Assembly: GCA_034142505.1 (NCBI GenBank)
Contig: JAWZDV010000069.1
Coordinates: 62,001 to 126,000, forward strand
Direction of reading: 5' to 3'
Source of the DNA: Hungatella_A sp034142505
GTDB lineage: Bacteria > Bacillota > Clostridia > Lachnospirales > Lachnospiraceae
DNA length: 64,000 nt
The position numbers and the translations under genes were made by a program. Shown in pieces: positions 22,997 to 31,760 of the stretch (positions within the stretch are counted from its first letter, which is position 1; each line of letters begins with the position of its first letter). Below the pieces are notes generated by a model. The model was not told where the DNA came from and ran no database searches. It was given only the letters and a program-made list of their open reading frames with translations.

Positions 22997-24301
22997 ATGA
23001 ACCGATTATTTCAGTATTTGAAAGGTCTTCCCCCGGGACGTTTGATAACTTTGGGGTTTGCAGCGGTGATCTTATTTGGAACCTTTCTGCTGCTGTTGCC
23101 GGTGTCTGTGAATCCGGGCATGAAGGTAGAGGTAATTGACGCCCTCTTTACATCTACAAGCGCAGTCTGCGTGACAGGTTTGATTGCCATAGATACCGCC
23201 GACCATTTTACCGCATTTGGACGGGCTGTGGTTGCGCTGCTGATCCAGATTGGAGGACTGGGGGTTACCTCTGTCGGCGTGGGTTTCATTTTAGCAGCCG
23301 GTAAACGGGTAGGCTTTAAGGGCAGGGCGCTGGTGAAGGAAGCATTAAATGTGGACAGCTCCAAAGGTGTAATACGGCTGGTTAAGGCGATCCTGCTTAT
23401 GACGCTGTTATTTGAAGCGATGGGAGCAGCCTTGAGCTTTATCGTATTTGTACAGGATTATCCGCCTTTAAAGGCTATGGAAATCAGTATCTTCCACTCG
23501 ATTGCGGCCTTTAATAATTCCGGATTTGATATCCTGGGAGGGCTGCAGAACCTGATACCATATCAGACGGACGTATTGCTGAATCTGGTGACCTGCGGTC
23601 TGATTATTTTTGGCGGTCTTGGTTTCCTGGTTATTCTTGATGTTTTGAAAATGAGGTCTTTTAAAAAGCTCTGTCTCCATTCAAAGGTTGTTATTACCAC
23701 GAGCGTGATTCTTCTGGCGGCTGGCACGCTGCTTTTAAAAGCAACCGAGGATATATCATGGCTGGGAGCATTTTTTCAGAGCGTTTCGGCACGAACGGCA
23801 GGATTTTCTACATATCCGATTGGAGAGTTTTCTAATGCAGGATTATTTACGCTGACAATGTTAATGTTTATCGGAGCGTCTCCGGGATCAACGGGCGGCG
23901 GTATCAAAACCAGTACCTTTTTTGCCCTGTTAGTATCCGTGAGAAGCCTTATGACAAAAAAGCATTACGGAGCGTTTCACCGGAGTATACCGGCAGAAGG
24001 AATTTCCAAGGCTTTTATGATTGCGTTTCTGTCTTTTCTGGTAGTGTGCGGCGGAACCTTTCTGCTCTGTGTATTAGAACCGGGATATAGTTTTATACAA
24101 CTGATGTTTGAAGTGACCTCGGCCTTTGGCACGGTTGGGCTTTCTACTGGAATCACGCCGGAACTGGGAAGTATCAGCAAACTGGTGATAATTCTCATCA
24201 TGTTTATCGGCAGACTGGGAGCCTTTACGCTTGCTTCCATGTGGGTATGCAGGCAGATGCCTCATGCCAGGTATATAGAAGAATCAATTATTATAGGTTA
24301 A
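22997..24301 (+). CDS. ktrB: KtrB/TrkH-type potassium uptake membrane subunit
   Basis: This 434-residue K+ transporter subunit has the four-fold M1-P-M2 design. Selectivity-loop sequences are visible (STSAVCVTGL, FNNSGFDI, ARTAGFST, TSAFGTVGLSTG), along with the intramembrane loop GASPGSTGGGIKTST. KtrB/NtpJ proteins move K+ with Na+ dependence and are gated by a cytoplasmic RCK ring, encoded here by the next gene. The upstream candidate Na+ leader fits that coupling. The ATG lacks a clear Shine-Dalgarno and overlaps the leader ORF stop. Confidence 0.92.
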   Translation: MNRLFQYLKGLPPGRLITLGFAAVILFGTFLLLLPVSVNPGMKVEVIDALFTSTSAVCVTGLIAIDTADHFTAFGRAVVALLIQIGGLGVTSVGVGFILAAGKRVGFKGRALVKEALNVDSSKGVIRLVKAILLMTLLFEAMGAALSFIVFVQDYPPLKAMEISIFHSIAAFNNSGFDILGGLQNLIPYQTDVLLNLVTCGLIIFGGLGFLVILDVLKMRSFKKLCLHSKVVITTSVILLAAGTLLLKATEDISWLGAFFQSVSARTAGFSTYPIGEFSNAGLFTLTMLMFIGASPGSTGGGIKTSTFFALLVSVRSLMTKKHYGAFHRSIPAEGISKAFMIAFLSFLVVCGGTFLLCVLEPGYSFIQLMFEVTSAFGTVGLSTGITPELGSISKLVIILIMFIGRLGAFTLASMWVCRQMPHARYIEESIIIG

Positions 24302-24311
24302 GGAGATACAA

Positions 24312-24980
24312 ATGAAAAATACGAAGCACACCACATTTGGAGTGATTGGACTCGGGCGTTTTGGAACAGCGCTGGCGAAAAGCCTGGCGGAAGCCGGCAA
24401 AGAAGTAATTGTGGTTGACTGTAATGAGAGTAAGGTCCGGGAGCTGCGGCACTATACGGAACATGCATTTGTCGCGGAGGATTTGACAAAGGAGACTCTG
24501 GAAGATATCGGAATTCAGAATTGTGATACGGTCATTATCTGTATTGGGGAAAAAATCGACACCAGTATCCTTACCACCTTAAATGTGGTAAGCCTGGGGA
24601 TTCCCCAGGTGATTGCCAAGGCAATCAGCCGGGATCAGGGCGCTGTGCTTGAAAAAATCGGGGCGGAGGTCGTCTATCCGGAAAGGGATATGGCTTTGAG
24701 GCTTGGGAAACGGCTGGTATCCAACAATTTTCTGGATTACATTTCGCTGGATAATGAAGTGGAGATACAGCAGATTCCCGTTGCGTCTAAAATGGTGGGA
24801 ATGACTGTGCAGGAGTTTAATATCCGGCAGAAATATGGGCTGAATATTATTGCGATTGAGCGGGGGCATGTGACGGATATCGAGGTGTCACCGCAATACC
24901 GTTTTGGAAATGACGATATTATCGTAGTAATCGGAAGGGTTGAAAAAATCAAACGGTTTGAATCGGACATAGAAGATTAA
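24312..24980 (+). CDS. ktrA: KtrA/TrkA-type RCK gating subunit
   Basis: This 222-residue protein has an N-terminal Rossmann RCK_N domain with the nucleotide-binding GLGRFG motif (residues 12-17), VVDCNESKV and the dimer interface. An RCK_C domain follows (about 140-220, QIPVASKMVGMTVQEFN). It forms the octameric ring that opens KtrB in response to ATP/ADP, and RCK_C domains can bind c-di-AMP. It is ten bases after ktrB, with GGAG before its ATG, and is followed by a strong terminator. Confidence 0.93.
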   Translation: MKNTKHTTFGVIGLGRFGTALAKSLAEAGKEVIVVDCNESKVRELRHYTEHAFVAEDLTKETLEDIGIQNCDTVIICIGEKIDTSILTTLNVVSLGIPQVIAKAISRDQGAVLEKIGAEVVYPERDMALRLGKRLVSNNFLDYISLDNEVEIQQIPVASKMVGMTVQEFNIRQKYGLNIIAIERGHVTDIEVSPQYRFGNDDIIVVIGRVEKIKRFESDIED

Positions 24981-25020
24981 ATGTGTAAGGAAGGCTGGAA
25001 TATCAACCTATGCAGACAGA

Positions 25021-25075
25021 AAGACTGCCAACGGCTTCCCAGGGGGGAGGAGAGTATACCGCTGGCAGTCTTTTT
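25021..25075 (+). terminator. Terminator of ktrBA
   Basis: AGACTGCCA (25022-25030) pairs with TGGCAGTCT (25063-25071), with an inner CGG/CCG, followed by TTTTT. Confidence 0.85.
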
Positions 25076-25110
25076 CTATTCTAATCTGGTGTGAAAAGCA
25101 GAGTTAGAAT

Positions 25111-26550
25111 CTAATCAAAATTAACATCTCCAACAGGAAGGGCTATATTTTTACCTTTCCTTAGAATACAGCTATATGTAAACATTCCCAGGCACCCGAC
25201 CGCGAACAGTATTCCTATTGGATAGGCTACGGAGGTAGAAAGACGCATCCCTTCTTCCGCCATCAGAATATAGGTACAGGATACGGCTGACATAAAGGTT
25301 GCCGGTAATGCTGTCACAAGATAAGCTCTTCCGCGTTTTAATAAATACACGCTGGCTGCCCAGAGAGCGATCATAGCCAGAGTCTGGTTACTCCAGGAGA
25401 AATATCTCCAGATAATCTGTACGTCTATCTGGGTGAGGAAGGCTCCTACACCTAACAGAGGAACTGTCAGGACCAGGCGGTTTTTAATGGGCTTCTGATC
25501 GTAATTAAACCAGTCTGCCAGGGTAAGCCGGGCGCTTCGGTAGGCGGTGTCTGCTGAAGATATAGGACAGGCGATAACGCCAATCATTGCGATAACCGCG
25601 CCTATCGGTCCCAGCAGGGTAAAGCAGATTTCATATACCACGGACGCCTGCCCCTGTCCGAGAGCGGCCAGCAGCCCGCCGGTGCCGTTATAGAATGCGG
25701 CTCCCGCAGCAGCCCAGATCAGAGCGATAATGCCTTCTGCGACCATGGCGCCATAGAATACGTTTCTTCCGCTCTTTTCACTTCTCATACACCGTGCCAT
25801 CAGCGGAGACTGGGTGGCATGGAAGCCTGAAATGGCTCCGCAGGCTACAGAGATAAACATAACCGGCCATATGGGAGTCCCGTTGGGGTGAAGGTTCTGC
25901 AGGGTGATTTCAGGTATCGTATAATTGCCGCTGAATAAAATCATTCCGCCAACGCCAAGTGCCATCACAATCAGGCAGATCCCGAATATAGGATAGATTT
26001 TTCCAATCAATTTATCAATGGGTACAAAGGTTGCAAAAAAGTAATAGACGAGAACAACAATCAGCCAGAAATTCATATCCAGCACTTCCGGAGTCAGCAT
26101 AGCCAGCAGGTTGGCGGGACCGGTCGAGAAGCTGACGCCTACCAGTACCAGGAGAACAACGGAGAATACGCGCATGACCTGTTTCATTCCGTTTCCCAGA
26201 TACATGCCGGTTAACTCGGATACGCTGGCTCCCTTGTGGCGCATGGACATCATGCCGATCATGTAATCATGGACTCCGCCGCCCAGAATGGTTCCCAGGG
26301 TAATCCACAGGAATACGGACGGTCCCCAGGCGGCACCGGCTAAAGCTCCAAAGATAGGCCCCAGCCCGGCGATGTTTAAAAGCTGAATCAGGAAAATACG
26401 GGCGGTTCCCATGGGAACATAGTCAGCGCCATCTTCCATGGCGATTGCCGGCGTGCGGCGGTCATCCGGTCCAAATACTTTTTCGGCGAATTTACCATAA
26501 ACAAAGAAACCGCCGACTAACAGGAACAGACAGATAAAGAAACTGATCAT
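25111..26550 (-). CDS. cstA: CstA family carbon-starvation (pyruvate/peptide) transporter
   Basis: This 479-residue protein has about 12 to 14 membrane segments. The CstA signatures are ARIFLIQLLNIAGLGPIFGALAGAAWGP and GGGVHDYMIGMMSMRHKGAS near the N-terminus and GFHATQSPLMARC in the middle. E. coli CstA and BtsT are about 700 residues; this is the short clostridial form. BtsT carries pyruvate and is induced by the LytS/LytTR system BtsSR. A LytTR response regulator and LytS kinase are encoded immediately upstream on the same strand, so the same logic is likely. AGGAGG precedes the ATG; a TATAAT lies at 26589-26594 (minus). Confidence 0.9.
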   Translation of the reverse strand: MISFFICLFLLVGGFFVYGKFAEKVFGPDDRRTPAIAMEDGADYVPMGTARIFLIQLLNIAGLGPIFGALAGAAWGPSVFLWITLGTILGGGVHDYMIGMMSMRHKGASVSELTGMYLGNGMKQVMRVFSVVLLVLVGVSFSTGPANLLAMLTPEVLDMNFWLIVVLVYYFFATFVPIDKLIGKIYPIFGICLIVMALGVGGMILFSGNYTIPEITLQNLHPNGTPIWPVMFISVACGAISGFHATQSPLMARCMRSEKSGRNVFYGAMVAEGIIALIWAAAGAAFYNGTGGLLAALGQGQASVVYEICFTLLGPIGAVIAMIGVIACPISSADTAYRSARLTLADWFNYDQKPIKNRLVLTVPLLGVGAFLTQIDVQIIWRYFSWSNQTLAMIALWAASVYLLKRGRAYLVTALPATFMSAVSCTYILMAEEGMRLSTSVAYPIGILFAVGCLGMFTYSCILRKGKNIALPVGDVNFD

Positions 26551-26680
26551 ACGTTACGCCTCCTTTTTTTGATTTATTTTATGGTCTTATTATACAGAAA
26601 ACAAATAAAATGAAAATATTTTTTGTGGGAAATGTGAAGTTCGACGAGCGAACAGCAGACTTCGGCGCAGAAAAAGGGCT

Positions 26681-26712
26681 GAAAAAAGGACCGTCATCAG
26701 GAAGGCGGTCCT
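26681..26712 (-). terminator. Terminator of the two-component operon
   Basis: On the minus strand AGGACCG and CGGTCCT (26706-26712 and 26688-26694) form a stem followed by TTTTTT. It overlaps the response-regulator stop and separates it from cstA. Confidence 0.8.
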
Positions 26713-27434
26713 CAAATCTTCATTCTCTGCCGAAAGGCTTTTGTTTTTTCCCTTCCTATGGGAAATATCTCGGAGCCACAGCCCTTCAGTTTCAAAGCCA
26801 GTCCATTGTTGGCCCAGGGGAAAACTTCGGAGACAAATGCAAGGTTGACAAGATAGCTTTTATGAATTCGGAAAAAACCGAGGTGAGAAAGCCTCTTTTC
26901 ATAATCTCCAATCAGGATATTTTCCGCATAGCCGTCTGTCACGGTATGTATCATGCAGCCGCGGCCGCTGGTTTCAATATAGATAATGTCTTTGGTGTCC
27001 GTAAAAATCACCTTGCGGTTAAATCTGATGGCGATTTTATTTTCCATCGGGTCTGAAACGGACAGGCTTGCGCCGGGGACAGCCATACACTTTTTCAGGA
27101 CGCTCCGCAGGCGGTCCGGCTCAACCGGTTTTAAGATGTAATCGGCAGCACCCAGTTCAAAGGCTCTGACTGCATATTCAGAGTAGGCGGTGGCAAAAAC
27201 AACCGGTACGTCCGGAAGAATTTTCTGCATGGCAGCGGCCAGGGTGGTGCCCTCCATGTCGTTTAAATTGATATCCAGGAAAGCCAGGCAGATATCCGGA
27301 GTCGAAAGAAAAAGCTCCAGAGCCGCGGCTCCGCTTGCCGCTTCCAGAATCTCAGCTTCCGGCAGGATATCGGTTATCAGAAAAGCCAGTTCGCTCCGCG
27401 CGGGGCGTTCGTCATCGACAACCACTATTTTCAT
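26712..27434 (-). CDS. LytTR family response regulator
   Basis: This 240-residue protein has a receiver domain (VVDDERPARSEL; phosphorylated Asp in CLAFLDINLNDMEGT; ATAYSEYAVRAFELGAADYILKPV). A C-terminal LytTR DNA-binding domain follows (DIIYIETSGRGCMIHT, RIHKSYLVNLAFVSEV). It is the partner of the kinase encoded 41 bases upstream. By analogy with BtsR/YpdB it should activate cstA. AGGAGG precedes the ATG. Confidence 0.92.
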   Translation of the reverse strand: MKIVVVDDERPARSELAFLITDILPEAEILEAASGAAALELFLSTPDICLAFLDINLNDMEGTTLAAAMQKILPDVPVVFATAYSEYAVRAFELGAADYILKPVEPDRLRSVLKKCMAVPGASLSVSDPMENKIAIRFNRKVIFTDTKDIIYIETSGRGCMIHTVTDGYAENILIGDYEKRLSHLGFFRIHKSYLVNLAFVSEVFPWANNGLALKLKGCGSEIFPIGREKTKAFRQRMKI

Positions 27435-27475
27435 CTGTTGTACCTCCTGATTTTATCTGTATCCGTTCCATACCG

Positions 27476-29197
27476 CTATTCTGCAGCTTCCCAATCACCA
27501 GACCTGTGAGCGGCACTGGAAAAGGGAATTAGAAATGAAATCCTGGTTTCTCCATCGGTGTGCTGGATGGAAAGGCCGCCGGAGGAGCCGTAAATTTTTT
27601 TTAGCCGCGTGTGGACGTTGTAAAGCCCATAGGATTTATCTGGTTCCTGACCGGATAAAATGGCTTCTACAATGGTTTCCGGAATTCCGGGACCGTGATC
27701 GGCCACTTCAATTTGTATCCCCTCCGGCGTCTTCCGGGTGCGGATTGCAACAGATCTAAGCCCTGCTCTATCAGCGCCATACCGCACGGCATTTTCCACT
27801 AACGGCTGCAAAATGAAGGAAGGGATAAGACAGTTCAGTCCTTCCGGAACATCAGTCTCTATCAGCAGGTTTTCTTCAAACCGTGCTTTTTCCATCTCCA
27901 AATAGCGGAGAACCTGATACAGCTCTGTTTGCAAGTCCGTCATTTCATGGTGTGGTTCCAATGTCTGGCGGTAATATACGGAAAGCGTCCGTGACAGCTC
28001 CCTGGCCCGCTCCGGGTTTTCCCTGCACATACAGGAAATGGTGTTCAGAGCGTTATGCAGGAAGTGGGGATTGACCTGGGAGCGCAGAGCTTTTATTTCT
28101 GCTTTCCGGCGCAGGCTTTTCTCGTAATTCAAATCTGCCAGCTCCAGCTGTGTGGAAAACAATGTGGAGAGATTCTCTGCAAACACAATCCGAGACTGTG
28201 ATCTGTGCCATCGTTTTTTATAAAACAGGCCAAGACAGCCGGATACCTGGCCCCGGCTTGTCAGGGGGACCGCCACTAATACATAATTTTTGAATACAGA
28301 AGTAAGTGGATCGGGGGCGCTTGCATCTGACACACAGATGGTCTTATTCTGCTCCATGGCAATTTTTATATGGGAATTCATAAGGCTTTCCACCGAAGTA
28401 AAGTCCTTGTTTCCTGAAAGGCAGGAAAAAGCCAGGATATGTTCCCGGTTGGTAATCATGACAGCCGAACAGGTGGTGGACTGGAAGATAATATCCGCCG
28501 CCGCCTTTATATCCTCGGGACTGTCCAGCCCTTTGCGGAGGTGCGGCAGGCATTTGCTTGCCACATGCAGCGCCAAGCTGATACCGCTGGTTCTTTCATT
28601 ATCCTTTTCCATGGATAATGCCCGGAAGGTTCCAATAAATACCACCATGCCGCAGGAGTTTAATATAATCATTGGCAGAGCAATCTCCTTCACTACTTCC
28701 AGGGCGGAGGAAAATGGGCGGGCAATCAGCAGGATCAGAAGCATCTGGCAGACTTCGGTGACAGCGGTTAGCAGAAACAGCATTCCATTGTCCCACTTAC
28801 CCCGGTGGAAATACCTGGAGCAGAAAACACCAATCATGCCCTCCGCCATCGTAGACACTGCACAGGCGGCAGCGGTCAACTGACCTGCCTCATAAAAGTA
28901 TCGGTGGATACCGCCAATCAATGCGGCTCCGATCCCGATTACGGGTCCTCCCAGCAGACCGGCAGACAGCACGCCAATAACGCGGGTATTGACGATAGCT
29001 CCTCCTGTCTCAATACCTGTATAAGTGGCAAGTATGCTGACAAAGCCGAACAGGACGGCAGCCAGAAGCTGACTTGGAACGGATAAATTTTCGCACGTTA
29101 ACATGTTTCTGACAGTGGGAATTCTGGTCAGAATGAAGGCCAGGAAGATTAGAAATCCTATATTGAATAGCAGGGAGAGGAAAAGGTTGTCCGGCAT
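27476..29197 (-). CDS. LytS-type sensor histidine kinase
   Basis: This 573-residue kinase has a 5TMR-LYT membrane sensor (about 1-200; GPVIGIGAALIGGIHRYFYEAGQLTAAACAV is typical, split here: GGPVIGIGAALIGG and HRYFYEAGQLTAAAC). A GAF-like domain (about 225-360) is followed by a HisKA_7TM-type phosphoacceptor (LRSQVNPHFLHNALNTISCM) and an HATPase with ADHGPGIPE. BtsS of E. coli, with the same plan, binds pyruvate. Here it pairs with the LytTR regulator and probably controls cstA. Confidence 0.92.
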   Translation of the reverse strand: MPDNLFLSLLFNIGFLIFLAFILTRIPTVRNMLTCENLSVPSQLLAAVLFGFVSILATYTGIETGGAIVNTRVIGVLSAGLLGGPVIGIGAALIGGIHRYFYEAGQLTAAACAVSTMAEGMIGVFCSRYFHRGKWDNGMLFLLTAVTEVCQMLLILLIARPFSSALEVVKEIALPMIILNSCGMVVFIGTFRALSMEKDNERTSGISLALHVASKCLPHLRKGLDSPEDIKAAADIIFQSTTCSAVMITNREHILAFSCLSGNKDFTSVESLMNSHIKIAMEQNKTICVSDASAPDPLTSVFKNYVLVAVPLTSRGQVSGCLGLFYKKRWHRSQSRIVFAENLSTLFSTQLELADLNYEKSLRRKAEIKALRSQVNPHFLHNALNTISCMCRENPERARELSRTLSVYYRQTLEPHHEMTDLQTELYQVLRYLEMEKARFEENLLIETDVPEGLNCLIPSFILQPLVENAVRYGADRAGLRSVAIRTRKTPEGIQIEVADHGPGIPETIVEAILSGQEPDKSYGLYNVHTRLKKIYGSSGGLSIQHTDGETRISFLIPFSSAAHRSGDWEAAE

Positions 29198-29305
29198 GGA
29201 TAAGGCGCTCCTTTCCGATACTGTTAATATGGGGTGTTACAATCATTTTAACATGAAAGTAAAGGTATAACAAATATTTTTTTATGATTTTGCAGACATA
29301 TAAAA

Positions 29306-29369
29306 TGTCAAAAACTCTTGACATTTTGTATTGAAATTTATATACTTAAAGTGTCAAAAGTTTTTGACA
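29306..29369 (+). promoter_or_regulatory. Promoter with paired TGTCAA operators
   Basis: TTGACA (29318-29323) and TATACT (29341-29346) are 17 bp apart. TGTCAAAA-N2-TCTTGACA (29306-29323) covers the -35, and the near-perfect TGTCAAAA-N2-TTTTGACA (29352-29369) covers the transcription start. They are probable autoregulatory sites for the XRE protein encoded at the end of this unit. Confidence 0.65.
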
Positions 29370-29406
29370 TAATGGAGCGTGGTTTATCTGTGGAAAGGAG
29401 TTTATT

Positions 29407-29697
29407 ATGAGGGAGTTTGGACTTGTTTTGTTTGTTGTTTTTCTTCTTGTAATGGTGATTTTAAATGTTTCTATGATTATATCGCTGATAAAGCCGGGAG
29501 ACGAGCGAAGGCAAATGATTATATGGAAGGCCAGTACATGGACCTTGATTGCAACTATGGGCAGTTTGGTCTTTCGTGTAGTAGAGAGTGTTATCAAGGT
29601 AGAGAAAATGAGTGTAAACCCTTTTATCACGCTTACTTCTGCTGCTGCGATTTATTTTATATGCCTTTTATATTACCGGAGAAAATATGGCGACTGA
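29407..29697 (+). CDS. Three-helix membrane protein paired with XRE regulator
   Basis: This 96-residue protein has hydrophobic segments at about 5-25, 40-60 and 72-92. AGGAG precedes the ATG. It overlaps the following XRE gene by 11 bases. Pairs of a small membrane protein and a YozG-like XRE regulator are common in Firmicutes; the membrane protein's role is not known to me. Confidence 0.7.
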   Translation: MREFGLVLFVVFLLVMVILNVSMIISLIKPGDERRQMIIWKASTWTLIATMGSLVFRVVESVIKVEKMSVNPFITLTSAAAIYFICLLYYRRKYGD

Positions 29698-29890
29698 TAT
29701 GGAAAATATTATAAGGAGTATGAGAAAACAGCAAGGCTTATCCCAGGAAGAGCTGGCTAAAAAATGCGGCGTTTCCCGCCAGACCATTAATGCGATTGAA
29801 AATAATAAGTATGATCCAACTTTAGCGCTGGCCTTTCATTTAGCAAAAGAATTGCAAACTACAGTTGATAACCTTTTTATATGCCAATAA
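29687..29890 (+). CDS. Small XRE family regulator (YozG-like)
   Basis: This 67-residue protein is a single helix-turn-helix (IIRSMRKQQGLSQEELAKKCGVSRQTINAIENNKYDPTLALAFHLA is the classic Cro/CI-type pattern, here split as IIRSMRKQQGLSQEELA and VSRQTINAIENNKYDP). GGAG lies 5 bases before the ATG. The TGTCAA palindromes over the operon promoter are its likely operators. Confidence 0.85.
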   Translation: MATDMENIIRSMRKQQGLSQEELAKKCGVSRQTINAIENNKYDPTLALAFHLAKELQTTVDNLFICQ

Positions 29891-29942
29891 CACTTAAAGA
29901 GTGATGCGGCATTTCTCGGAGTTTAAGTTAATACAGTTAGAT

Positions 29943-30142
29943 ACACAATATATAGAAAAACAATCTTGATTTATCCAATATATTGTGTTAAACTGTTCCT
30001 GTAATTGATTTTTGTGCGTAACCTTCAGGTAAGGCGGATATTTTATGATGTAGAATAAAGATCCGCATTGCACACGTTGTTAAGTTTGTATCTTTGTACC
30101 AGTAGTATCATTGCGCCTTTCCGGCCGGTGATTATACTGGTT
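29943..30142 (+). ncRNA. Structured leader with terminator, class unknown
   Basis: ACACAATATAT (29943-29953) is repeated inverted as ATATATTGTGT (29978-29988). Further on, GTGCG.../...TTGCAC can close a junction holding ACCT-TC-AGGT (or CCTT/AAGG) and GCGGAT/ATCCGC stems (30013-30073). A terminator follows: CCAGTA...TACTGG with a TTTTTTT tract (30099-30147). The order three-way junction then terminator is riboswitch-like, but I do not recognise a known class. The next genes belong to a conjugative-element replication block. Confidence 0.45.
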
Positions 30143-30167
30143 TTTTTATTTTTAAGGTTTTTTCTTT

Positions 30168-30243
30168 TTTGCGAGAATGGTTGTGGTCCATAGAACATTA
30201 TGGACATGAGGTGCTTTGCCCCTTAGCCGTTCTCGCTTTTTTG
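30168..30243 (+). ncRNA. Second structured RNA ending in a terminator
   Basis: GCGAGAA (30170-30176) pairs with TTCTCGC (30230-30236) and is followed by TTTTTT. Inside are a perfect GTCCATA/TATGGAC hairpin and an AGGTGC/GCCCCT hairpin. This makes a cloverleaf-like fold of about 70 nt. It could be the terminal part of the leader or a small stable RNA. No ORF explains it. Confidence 0.45.
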
Positions 30244-30304
30244 CTGCCCAAACGCCTGTATATGGCTTTGAGGATAAATTTTATGACAGAAAGGTGGTAC
30301 GGAC

Positions 30305-30466
30305 ATGAATGTAAAACAGAAGCAGAGCTTTCGAGGCAATTCAAGAAGGAGGTTGATTTCACAAAGATGGAATACTGGAAACAAAAAAGTGGAATTACGG
30401 AATTGGAACCGCTGTGCAGTCACAAAATCGGTTTTTATTCCCCGCAGAGCGCGAAGGGGGTGCTAA
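30305..30466 (+). CDS. 53-aa very basic protein upstream of YqaJ gene
   Basis: The ATG at 30305 has GAAAGGTGG seven bases upstream. The frame encodes 53 residues, extremely rich in Arg and Lys (RGNSRRRLISQRWNTG and FIPRRARRGC). Its TAA is four bases before the YqaJ start. It may be a nucleic-acid-binding peptide or a translational leader. An alternative longer frame over the same DNA runs into the YqaJ gene and is less likely. Confidence 0.4.
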   Translation: MNVKQKQSFRGNSRRRLISQRWNTGNKKVELRNWNRCAVTKSVFIPRRARRGC

Positions 30467-30469
30467 TGG

Positions 30470-31537
30470 ATGGCTTTGAACGGCGCCCTGAAGAGGGATC
30501 GGTACCGTCCGCTGGTACTCGTAGATACGGAAAATCTTTCGGAAGAAGAATGGCTTTCTTACCGGAGACGCGGGATCGGCGGCAGCGATGTGGCAGCGAT
30601 TCTCGGCATATCACCGTTTCGCACGTCCAGGGATTTATACTATGATAAGTTGAACATTGTTTCAGTCAATGACAATGAGGAAAACTGGGTAGCCATGTCG
30701 ATAGGCCATCTCCTGGAGGATTTGGTAGGCAAAATATTTCAATATAAAACAGGCTTGGAGATTTACCAGATAAAAAAGATGTTTTATCACCCAAAGTATC
30801 CTTTCATGCTGGCGGATCTTGACTATTTTGCAACCCTGCCTGATGGTACGACAGCCTTGCTGGAGCTGAAAACCACAAATTATAATGCCCGCAGCAAGTG
30901 GTGGCTGGATAAACAGGAAATAGTCCCGTCTTATTATGAAGCCCAAGGGCGGCATTATATGTCCGTCATGGATATTGACCGGATTTTTTATTGCTGCCTT
31001 TACGGAAATAATCTGAATGAGGTGATTATCCGTGAACTGAAACGGGACCTTGCTTACGAAGAAGAAATGATTTTTTTAGAGCAGGAATTCTGGCAAAACC
31101 ATGTACAGGCACAAGTACCTCCGCCCTATACGGAAGATGGCGATCTCATCATAAAAAGTGTCCGCCGCTATGCAGGCCATGCAGATGAAAACGCGTCTGC
31201 GATTAATTTTGATGAGAAGATGAAAGAAAAGCTGATTCGTTTCCAGGAACTTCAGGAGCAGAAGAAAACCTATGAAGCGCCTGCAAAAAAGGTAAAAAAT
31301 GAGTTAGAGCGATTAAAAGCTTTGATGATAGCGGAAATGGGTACCAGCTGCACCGCAGTCTGCGAGCAGGACGGAACCAACTATACAGTTACTTATAACC
31401 CGGTACGAGAGCCTGCAATCAGTAAAGATAATCTAATGCGTCTGAAAATCCTGTATCCGGAAATTTATAAGGAGTTTGTCACTGTCTCTGAATCCAGGAG
31501 GTTTCATATTGCCGCTTCGGCGAAGAAAGCCGCTTAA
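30470..31537 (+). CDS. YqaJ-type viral recombinase (lambda-exonuclease fold)
   Basis: This 355-residue nuclease is of the YqaJ/lambda Exo family. The N-terminal SEEEWLSYRRRGIGGSDVAAILG, then the catalytic Glu region (SIGHLLEDLVGKIF) and LADLDYFA...ALLELKTTNY supply the PD-(D/E)XK residues D, E and K. It should degrade one strand of duplex ends to prepare single-stranded DNA for annealing. A coiled-coil segment (about 245-290, QELQEQKKTYEAPAKKVKNELERL split) follows. It heads a recombination/replication block with a RecD-like helicase. Confidence 0.9.
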   Translation: MALNGALKRDRYRPLVLVDTENLSEEEWLSYRRRGIGGSDVAAILGISPFRTSRDLYYDKLNIVSVNDNEENWVAMSIGHLLEDLVGKIFQYKTGLEIYQIKKMFYHPKYPFMLADLDYFATLPDGTTALLELKTTNYNARSKWWLDKQEIVPSYYEAQGRHYMSVMDIDRIFYCCLYGNNLNEVIIRELKRDLAYEEEMIFLEQEFWQNHVQAQVPPPYTEDGDLIIKSVRRYAGHADENASAINFDEKMKEKLIRFQELQEQKKTYEAPAKKVKNELERLKALMIAEMGTSCTAVCEQDGTNYTVTYNPVREPAISKDNLMRLKILYPEIYKEFVTVSESRRFHIAASAKKAA

Positions 31538-31559
31538 ACATTTGATGAAAGGAAAACAT

Positions 31560-31760
31560 ATGAAAACAAAATGCAGATATACGGTCATGAGCATTTGCGT
31601 AGCAATTTCCCTTGTTTCTGGTGCTCTGAAAGTTGTTGGAGTGATTGAGTTGGAGTGGCTTGCGGTATTTGCTCCAATTTTAGCCGGCCTGGCATTTAAG
31701 CTGGCGTCATTACTCCTTACACTGACAGTAATCCTGTTTAGATGGAGGTTACGAAAATGA
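31560..31760 (+). CDS. Small two-helix membrane protein
   Basis: This 66-residue protein has two hydrophobic segments (about 9-26 and 34-60) and a basic end (RWRLRK). GAAAGGA lies before the ATG at 31560. Its TGA overlaps the ATG of the helicase gene (ATGA), indicating coupling. The family is unknown. Confidence 0.5.
   Translation: MKTKCRYTVMSICVAISLVSGALKVVGVIELEWLAVFAPILAGLAFKLASLLLTLTVILFRWRLRK

Noticed and set aside
26610..27056. Plus-strand frame opposite the response regulator
   Set aside because: There is no ribosome-binding site, and it lies wholly over the LytTR gene with its conserved domains.
30169..30645. 158-codon frame over the YqaJ start
   Set aside because: It overlaps the YqaJ N-terminal domain in another frame and contains the hairpins of the structured RNA. 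There is no family similarity.
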